In this document: positions 59,089-64,000 of the stretch, in pieces
Layout: each line of letters begins with the position of its first letter
Numbering within the stretch: the stretch's first letter is position 1
Source: an uncultured Paracoccaceae bacterium
GTDB lineage: Bacteria > Pseudomonadota > Alphaproteobacteria > Rhodobacterales > Rhodobacteraceae
Assembly: GCA_947500825.1 (NCBI GenBank)
Contig: CANMTR010000003.1
Coordinates: 124,001-188,000, forward strand
Length of the DNA stretch: 64,000 bases
Reading direction: 5' to 3'
Made by a program: the position numbers and the translations under genes
Notes under the pieces: model-generated
Seen by the model: the letters and a program-made list of their open reading frames with translations, nothing else
Database searches by the model: none
What the model was told of the DNA's origin: nothing

Positions 59089-60210
59089 ATGACCGACGAC
59101 GCCTTCACCATCGGCATTGAGGAGGAATATCTCCTCGTCGACGCGGAAAGCCTCGACCTCAGCGAGGCGCCCGAGGAGATGATCTCGGCCTGCAAGGCGG
59201 AGCTGGGCGAAAGGGTAGAGCCGGAGTTCCTGCGCTGCCAGATTGAGATCGGGACGAGCGTCTGCGCCACGGTCGCCGAGGCCGTGGACGAGCTGCGCCA
59301 CCTGCGCGCCACCATCGCCCGCGTGGCGGACCGCTTCGGGCTGCGCCCGATCTCGGCGGGGTGCCATCCGACGGCGGAATGGTCGGCCCAGACCCACCGC
59401 GACCGTGACCGCTACAACGACCTCAAGCGCGACCTGGCCGCCGTGGGCGAGCGGATGCTGATCTGCGGCATGCATGTCCATGTGGGGCTGCCCGGTCGCG
59501 ACGACCGCATCGACCTGATGAACCAGGCCTCCTACTTCCTGCCGCACCTCCTTGCGCTCTCGGCTTCCTCGCCGTTCTGGCAGGGGCGCGACACGGGGCT
59601 CGCCTCCTACCGGATCGGGGTGTTCGACAACCTGCCCCGGTCGGGTCTGCCGCCCCGGTTCGACAGCTGGTCGGGATACCGGCGGCTGGTGGAGGCGCTG
59701 ATCGGCACGGGCCTGATCGAGGACGCGACGAAAATCTGGTGGGACCTGCGCCCCTCAGACACCTTCCCCACGCTGGAGACGCGGATCTGCGACGCCTGCC
59801 CGCGCCTCGGCGACGTGGCGGCACTGGCCGCCGCGATCCAGGCGACGCTGCGCATGCTGTGGCGGCTCAAGGGGCTGAACCAGAGCTGGCGCAAGTACGA
59901 CTTGATGCTGATCGACGAGAACCGCTGGCGCGCGCGCCGCTACGGCACCGAGGAAGGGCTGATCGATTTCGGCCGCGGCTCGGTGCAGCCCATGGGCCAC
60001 CTGGTGGAGGAGTGGCTGGACCTGGTCGCCACCGATGCCGAAGCCCTGGGGACGCGGTCCGAAATGCTGGGGCTGCGGCGAATCCTGTCGGAGGGGACCT
60101 CGGCCGAACGGCAGCGCCGGGTCCACGAGCAGGCCATGGCGGAGGGCGCGGACGAGGCGGCGGCGTTGCGCGCGGTCACCCGTCACCTGGCGGAGGAATT
60201 CCTGGCATGA
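59089..60210 (+). CDS. YbdK-like carboxylate-amine ligase (GCS2 family)
   Basis: 373-residue member of the glutamate-cysteine ligase type 2 fold (GCS2/YbdK). [13 protein letters not shown] near 6, [14 protein letters not shown] near 45, MHVHVGLP near 128 and [11 protein letters not shown] near 224 are recognisable nucleotide- and metal-binding parts. Weak gamma-glutamyl-cysteine ligase activity has been reported for the family, but the real substrate is unknown. Start MTDDAFT is chosen over an upstream frame extension. Unusual here because it lies inside the valine-degradation genes. Confidence 0.88.
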   Translation: MTDDAFTIGIEEEYLLVDAESLDLSEAPEEMISACKAELGERVEPEFLRCQIEIGTSVCATVAEAVDELRHLRATIARVADRFGLRPISAGCHPTAEWSAQTHRDRDRYNDLKRDLAAVGERMLICGMHVHVGLPGRDDRIDLMNQASYFLPHLLALSASSPFWQGRDTGLASYRIGVFDNLPRSGLPPRFDSWSGYRRLVEALIGTGLIEDATKIWWDLRPSDTFPTLETRICDACPRLGDVAALAAAIQATLRMLWRLKGLNQSWRKYDLMLIDENRWRARRYGTEEGLIDFGRGSVQPMGHLVEEWLDLVATDAEALGTRSEMLGLRRILSEGTSAERQRRVHEQAMAEGADEAAALRAVTRHLAEEFLA

Positions 60211-60251
60211 CACGCCTTCACCCCGCCCCCTGCCCGGCCTAGACTTCCCCC

Positions 60252-61391
60252 ATGGATTTCATGCCGACCGACGAGCAGACCGCCATCTTCGACATGGCCC
60301 GGGCCTTCGGGGCCGAGCATATCGCGCCCTTCGCCCGCGAGTGGGAGGCTGCGGGCACGATCCCGCGCGACCTCTGGGGCCGTGCCGCGGAGCTCGGAAT
60401 GGGAGGGTTGTTCGTCTCCGAGGCCGCAGGCGGCACGGGGCTGGGGCGGCTCGAAGGAACGCTGGTCTTCGAGGCGCTGTCCATGGCCTGCCCGTCGGTG
60501 GCCTCGTTCCTGTCGATCCACAACATGTGCGCGGCGATGATCGACCGCCACGGGTCGGACGAGCTGCGCGGACGCCACCTCGCCCCGGCCTGCGCCATGG
60601 AGCACGTCCTGTCCTATTGCCTGACCGAGCCGGGGTCGGGATCGGACGCCGCCGGCCTCGCCACCAAGGCCGCGCGCGAGGGCGACGGGTGGCGCCTGTC
60701 GGGGACCAAGGCGTTCATCTCGGGCGGCGGATACTCCGACGCCTACCTCGTCATGGCCCGGACGGGCGAAGCGGGACCGAAGGGCATTTCCACCTTCGTC
60801 GTCGAGGACGGGGCCGCCGGGCTGTCCTTCGGCGGGCTCGAGGACAAGATGGGATGGCGCGCGCAGCCCACGCGCCAGGTGATCCTGGAGGACTGCGCCG
60901 TGCCGGACGCAGCACTCCTCGGGGAGGAAGGGCGCGGGTTCGCCTACGCGATGGAGGGTCTCGACGGGGGGCGGCTCAACATCGCCGCCTGCTCGCTCGG
61001 CGGCGCTCAGGCCGCGCTCGACGCGACACTTGCCTACATGCGGGAGCGACGGGCCTTCGGCCGGAAGCTGTCGGAGTTCCAGGCGCTCCAGTTCCGCCTC
61101 GCCGACATGGAGATCGAGCTCCAGGCGGCGCGGACCTTCCTGCGGCAGGCGGCTTGGATGATCGACCATGACCGCCCCGGGGCCTCGCGCCACGCGGCCA
61201 TGGCGAAGGCGTTCGTCACCGAGGCCGGCAGCCGCGTGGCCGACGGGTGCCTGCAGCTGCACGGCGGCTACGGCTACCTCGCCGACTACGGGATCGAGAA
61301 GATCGTCCGCGACCTGCGGGTCCACCAGATACTGGAAGGAACGAACGAAATCATGCGCCTGATTACCGCCCGCCACCTGCTGGACCGATGA
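60252..61391 (+). CDS. Acyl-CoA dehydrogenase (probable isobutyryl-CoA dehydrogenase)
   Basis: FAD-dependent acyl-CoA dehydrogenase, 379 residues. YCLTEPGSGSDAAGLATKAA near 123, GTKAFISGGGYSDAYLVMART near 151 and RAFGRKLSEFQALQFRLADM near 265 are ACAD blocks; the catalytic Glu is in ILEGTNEIMRLI near 364. Its position between mmsA and the hydroxyisobutyryl-CoA hydrolase indicates conversion of isobutyryl-CoA to methacrylyl-CoA. It overlaps the next gene (ATGA). Confidence 0.94.
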   Translation: MDFMPTDEQTAIFDMARAFGAEHIAPFAREWEAAGTIPRDLWGRAAELGMGGLFVSEAAGGTGLGRLEGTLVFEALSMACPSVASFLSIHNMCAAMIDRHGSDELRGRHLAPACAMEHVLSYCLTEPGSGSDAAGLATKAAREGDGWRLSGTKAFISGGGYSDAYLVMARTGEAGPKGISTFVVEDGAAGLSFGGLEDKMGWRAQPTRQVILEDCAVPDAALLGEEGRGFAYAMEGLDGGRLNIAACSLGGAQAALDATLAYMRERRAFGRKLSEFQALQFRLADMEIELQAARTFLRQAAWMIDHDRPGASRHAAMAKAFVTEAGSRVADGCLQLHGGYGYLADYGIEKIVRDLRVHQILEGTNEIMRLITARHLLDR

Positions 61392-62425
61392 GCGACCTGC
61401 ACGTCCGCATCGAGGGACGCGCGGGCCGCATCACCCTCGACCGCCCCGCCGCGCTGAACGCCGTGACCCACGCGATGGTCCTCGGGATCGAGGAGGCGCT
61501 CGACCTCTGGCAGGACGACCCGGCCGTCGAGGTCGTGCTGATCGACGGGGCGGGCGAGCGCGCCTTCTGTGCGGGGGGCGACGTGACCTCGCTCTACCGC
61601 GCGGTGGAAGCGGGCGACCTGGAGGCGCCGCGAACCTTCTGGCGCGACGAGTACCGCATGAACGCCAGGATCGCGCGCTATCCCAAGCCTGTGGTGAGCT
61701 TCCTGCAGGGCTACGTCATGGGCGGTGGCGTCGGCGTGGGATGCCATGCCGGGCACCGGGTCGCCGGCACCACGACCCGGATCGCCATGCCCGAGGTCGG
61801 GATCGGCCTGGTGCCCGACGTGGGCGGCTCGCTCCTTCTGGCGCGGGCGCCGGGCCGGCTGGGGGAATACCTTGGCACGACCGCGGCACGGATGGAGGCG
61901 GCGACCGCCTGCCTCGCCGGCTTCGCCGACTACCACGTGCCCGAGGACGAGTGGCCAGACCTCGCCGCGCGGCTCTGCGCCGACGGCGACCCCGCCATCC
62001 TGGCGGGCGCCCATCGCGACCCCGGCCCGCCGAAGCTCGAACGCGACCTGATCGACCTGCACTTCGCGGCTCCCACCCTGGCCCAGATCGTCCAGAACCT
62101 CTCGGCCGATCCGTCCGACTGGGCGCGGGAGACGCTCCCGCGGCTCGAGGCGGGCTCGCCCCTCGCCGCTGCGGTGGCGCTCAGGCTCGTGCGGGAGGTT
62201 CGCGAGGCGGACACGATCGAGGCCGCGCTGGAGATGGAATACCGCGTGACATCGCGTTCGGTCGCGGACGGCGACTTCGTCGAGGGGATCCGCGCGCGGA
62301 TCATCGACAAGGACAACGCCCCGCGCTGGCGGCACTCCGGCGCCGCAGACGTCACCGACGAGGAGATCGCCGCCTGGCTCGCACCGCTGGGCACTCACAT
62401 GCAGGGAAAGGGAGACACCCCATGA
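61388..62425 (+). CDS. 3-hydroxyisobutyryl-CoA hydrolase (enoyl-CoA hydratase/isomerase family)
   Basis: 345-residue crotonase-fold protein. DRPAALNAVTHAMVLGIEEAL near 18, AFCAGGDVTSLYRA near 60 and YVMGGGVGVGCHAGHRVA near 107, with PEVGIGLVPDVGGSLLLARA near 135, define the family. The extra C-terminal portion and the operon context favour the hydrolase over a hydratase. Overlaps the flanking genes by four bases on both sides, so all are translationally coupled. Confidence 0.92.
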   Translation: MSDLHVRIEGRAGRITLDRPAALNAVTHAMVLGIEEALDLWQDDPAVEVVLIDGAGERAFCAGGDVTSLYRAVEAGDLEAPRTFWRDEYRMNARIARYPKPVVSFLQGYVMGGGVGVGCHAGHRVAGTTTRIAMPEVGIGLVPDVGGSLLLARAPGRLGEYLGTTAARMEAATACLAGFADYHVPEDEWPDLAARLCADGDPAILAGAHRDPGPPKLERDLIDLHFAAPTLAQIVQNLSADPSDWARETLPRLEAGSPLAAAVALRLVREVREADTIEAALEMEYRVTSRSVADGDFVEGIRARIIDKDNAPRWRHSGAADVTDEEIAAWLAPLGTHMQGKGDTP

Positions 62426-63282
62426 AAATCGCGTTCCTGGGCCTGGGCAACATGGGCGCCCCCATGGCGGAGAACCTGGCCGCCGCGGGGCACGATGTGA
62501 CGGGGTTCGACCCGGCGGGGGGCGAGGCGTCGTTTCCCATGGCCGCGAGCGGGGCCGAGGCGGTGGCCGGTGCCGAGGTGGTGATCACCATGCTCCCCTC
62601 GGGCGAGGTCCTGCGCTCGGTGGCCCGCGAGATCCTGCCCTCGATGGCGGCGGGCGCGGTCTTCCTCGATTGCTCCACCGTGGATGTCGAAAGCGCGCGC
62701 GACGTGGCCGAAGAGGCCGCGGCCGCCGGCCTCTTGCCGCTCGATGCGCCGGTCTCGGGCGGAATCGGCGGTGCGAAAGCGGGCACCCTGACCTTCATGG
62801 TCGGCGGTGATCCGGACGCGTTCGACCGCGCCGGGCCGCTCTTCGAGGTGATGGGCCAGAAGGCGGTGCATTGCGGCCAGTCCGGAAATGGACAGGCCGC
62901 GAAGATCTGCAACAACATGATCCTCGGCACCACGATGATCGTGACGTGCGAGGCCTTCGCGCTGGCGGACCGGCTGGGCCTCGACCGGCAGGCGATGTTC
63001 GACGTCGTGTCCACTTCCAGCGGATACAGCTGGTCGATGAACGCCTATTGTCCCGCACCCGGCATCGGCCCGGAGAGCCCCGCCGACAACGGGTATGCCC
63101 CGGGATTCGCCTCGGAGTTGATGCTCAAGGACCTGCGCCTCGCCGCCGCCGCCGCCGAAACGGCCAAGGCGGAGACGCCCATGGGGCGCACCGCGCTGGA
63201 GCTCTACCGGACCTTCGTCGAGGAGGAAGGCGGACAGGGCCGCGACTTCTCGGCCATGTTCGAGCGGTTCGCAGGGCGCTAA
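62422..63282 (+). CDS. mmsB: 3-hydroxyisobutyrate dehydrogenase
   Basis: Oxidises 3-hydroxyisobutyrate to methylmalonate semialdehyde with NAD, linking the hydrolase to MmsA (286 residues). Rossmann motif FLGLGNMGAPMAENLAAAGH near 5-24, DAPVSGGIGGAKAGTLTFMVGG near 114, catalytic Lys in NGQAAKICNNMILG near 167, and YSWSMNAYCPAPG near 205. Last gene of the operon; its stop overlaps the convergent oxidoreductase gene by four bases. Confidence 0.96.
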   Translation: MKIAFLGLGNMGAPMAENLAAAGHDVTGFDPAGGEASFPMAASGAEAVAGAEVVITMLPSGEVLRSVAREILPSMAAGAVFLDCSTVDVESARDVAEEAAAAGLLPLDAPVSGGIGGAKAGTLTFMVGGDPDAFDRAGPLFEVMGQKAVHCGQSGNGQAAKICNNMILGTTMIVTCEAFALADRLGLDRQAMFDVVSTSSGYSWSMNAYCPAPGIGPESPADNGYAPGFASELMLKDLRLAAAAAETAKAETPMGRTALELYRTFVEEEGGQGRDFSAMFERFAGR

Positions 63283-64000
63283 GTGCCCGACGCGAACGCC
63301 GCGTCGATCATGGCCTGGGTGCCGCGCGCCCGCTCCAGGGGCCAGGGATAGGCCGTGCCGTGGCGCACGCTGTCGTGGAAGGCCTCAGCCTGCAGGACAT
63401 ATTGGTTCACGGTCGGGAAGCGGTGAGTGAGGCGGGCGTTCATCTCCGTCTCCAGCGTCAGTTCTGCCTGGTCGTAGGTGCCGGCGTTGAACGGCGCGGT
63501 CAGCTCCATCCACCCGGCCGATCCGTGAAAGACGACGCGCTGGCGCGCCGCCATCCGGGTGGAGACGAAGGCGTGGCACGAAAAGCCGGGGAATTGCGCC
63601 GTGACGTCGGCCACGGTGTCGAAATCGTGCTCCATCCGCAGGCGGGCGGTGACCTCCTCCGATTCCTTTCCCGTGGCGAACCGGACGCAGCCGAAGGCGT
63701 AGACGCCGATATCGCGAAGTCCGCCCCCGCCCATGCCCGGCCGGTTGCGGATGTTGCCCGGGTCGGGGTTGTTAAACGAGAAGGCGACCTCGACATGGCC
63801 CAACTCCCCCAGCCGTCCCTCTGCCAGGATATCCCGGGCCATGCGCCATTGCGGATGGTGGACGATCATGAACCCCTCCGCCGCGAGCCGTCCGGCGGCA
63901 TCGCGCGCGGCGATCAGGCGGTCGAAGTCCGGCGCCTCCATCGCCATGGGCTTCTCGCAGAGCACGTGCTTGCCTGCCTCGAGCGCCTTCACCGTCCAGT
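63279..64000 (-). CDS. Gfo/Idh/MocA family oxidoreductase, C-terminal part
   Basis: The visible 240 residues are the catalytic and C-terminal domain of a sugar- or cyclitol-dehydrogenase-like protein: KALEAGKHVLCEKPMAME with the conserved EKP motif, GGGGLRDIGVYAFGCVRF near 85 and a typical substrate-binding beta sheet. The NAD-binding N-terminus lies beyond base 64000. It does not closely resemble the other Gfo/Idh/MocA gene at 54489, so the two are different subfamilies. Confidence 0.88.
   Translation of the reverse strand, partial: WTVKALEAGKHVLCEKPMAMEAPDFDRLIAARDAAGRLAAEGFMIVHHPQWRMARDILAEGRLGELGHVEVAFSFNNPDPGNIRNRPGMGGGGLRDIGVYAFGCVRFATGKESEEVTARLRMEHDFDTVADVTAQFPGFSCHAFVSTRMAARQRVVFHGSAGWMELTAPFNAGTYDQAELTLETEMNARLTHRFPTVNQYVLQAEAFHDSVRHGTAYPWPLERARGTQAMIDAAFASGT

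Noticed and set aside
59089-60210. Considered as classical glutamate-cysteine ligase for glutathione synthesis
   Set aside because: The sequence fits the YbdK-type GCS2 subgroup, not the main GshA used by alphaproteobacteria, so a firm GshA label is not justified.

Overview
The window is a 64 kb chromosomal segment of a high-GC alphaproteobacterium, most likely a member of the Rhodobacteraceae (Roseobacter group). This rests on gene content and order: nuo genes running into birA-coaX-rnj, a Usg-family protein, a DUF1289 protein, a class II DAHP synthase, a DUF3333-type PstA, a Host_attach-family protein and Rhodobacterales-style PAS_5 protein, with uniformly GC-rich third codon positions. The species cannot be named from the sequence. 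Nearly everything is housekeeping or core metabolism. I found no rRNA, CRISPR array, prophage or intact insertion sequence.

Layout. 1-9.6 kb (+): the end of the respiratory complex I operon (nuoI partial, J, K, L, M, N), directly followed by biotin ligase, type III pantothenate kinase and RNase J, ending at a bidirectional terminator. 9.7-13 kb (-): a DEAD-box RNA helicase and release factor 3. 13-15 kb (+): a divergent SDR protein and an orphan ferric-iron-type ABC ATPase. 15-18 kb (-): a lipoprotein of the endonuclease/phosphatase fold, DUF1289, RuvX and CcmI. 18-19.8 kb (+): Fe superoxide dismutase, two small proteins and a Host_attach protein. 19.8-29.6 kb: an Fe-S scaffold protein, HisI, GluQRS, TrmFO, GyrA, Usg, TypA/BipA, an MscS channel and an SMR transporter.

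29.8-37.2 kb (-): a complete phosphate regulon, phoR-pstSCAB-phoU-phoB, with a three-repeat Pho box in front of pstS. 37.2-40.5 kb (-): yicC, gmk, a gamma-class carbonic anhydrase homologue and a transsulfuration-family PLP enzyme, closely packed and reading into phoR. 40.6-42.7 kb: a PAS protein and DAHP synthase. 42.8-49.2 kb (+): a GlxA-type regulator and a full branched-chain amino acid-type ABC importer, then a MobA-like nucleotidyltransferase. 49.7-53.6 kb: xylulokinase, DUF1499, MazG and a ferric-iron binding protein.

53.7-54.5 kb carries two tandem tRNA-Asp genes and a tRNA-Val around a small hypothetical gene. 54.5-56.5 kb (-): a galactose/arabinose-type dehydrogenase, CoaD and a CBS-domain protein. 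56.5-63.3 kb: a LysR regulator divergent from a valine-degradation operon (mmsA, acyl-CoA dehydrogenase, hydroxyisobutyryl-CoA hydrolase, mmsB) that also contains a YbdK-like carboxylate-amine ligase. The window ends inside another Gfo/Idh/MocA oxidoreductase.

I did not find a convincing undescribed system. The observations most worth following are the sodB-linked small-protein/Host_attach cluster, an AT-rich palindrome near 29.7 kb, a gene that seems to need a CTG start, and the ligase inside the valine operon.
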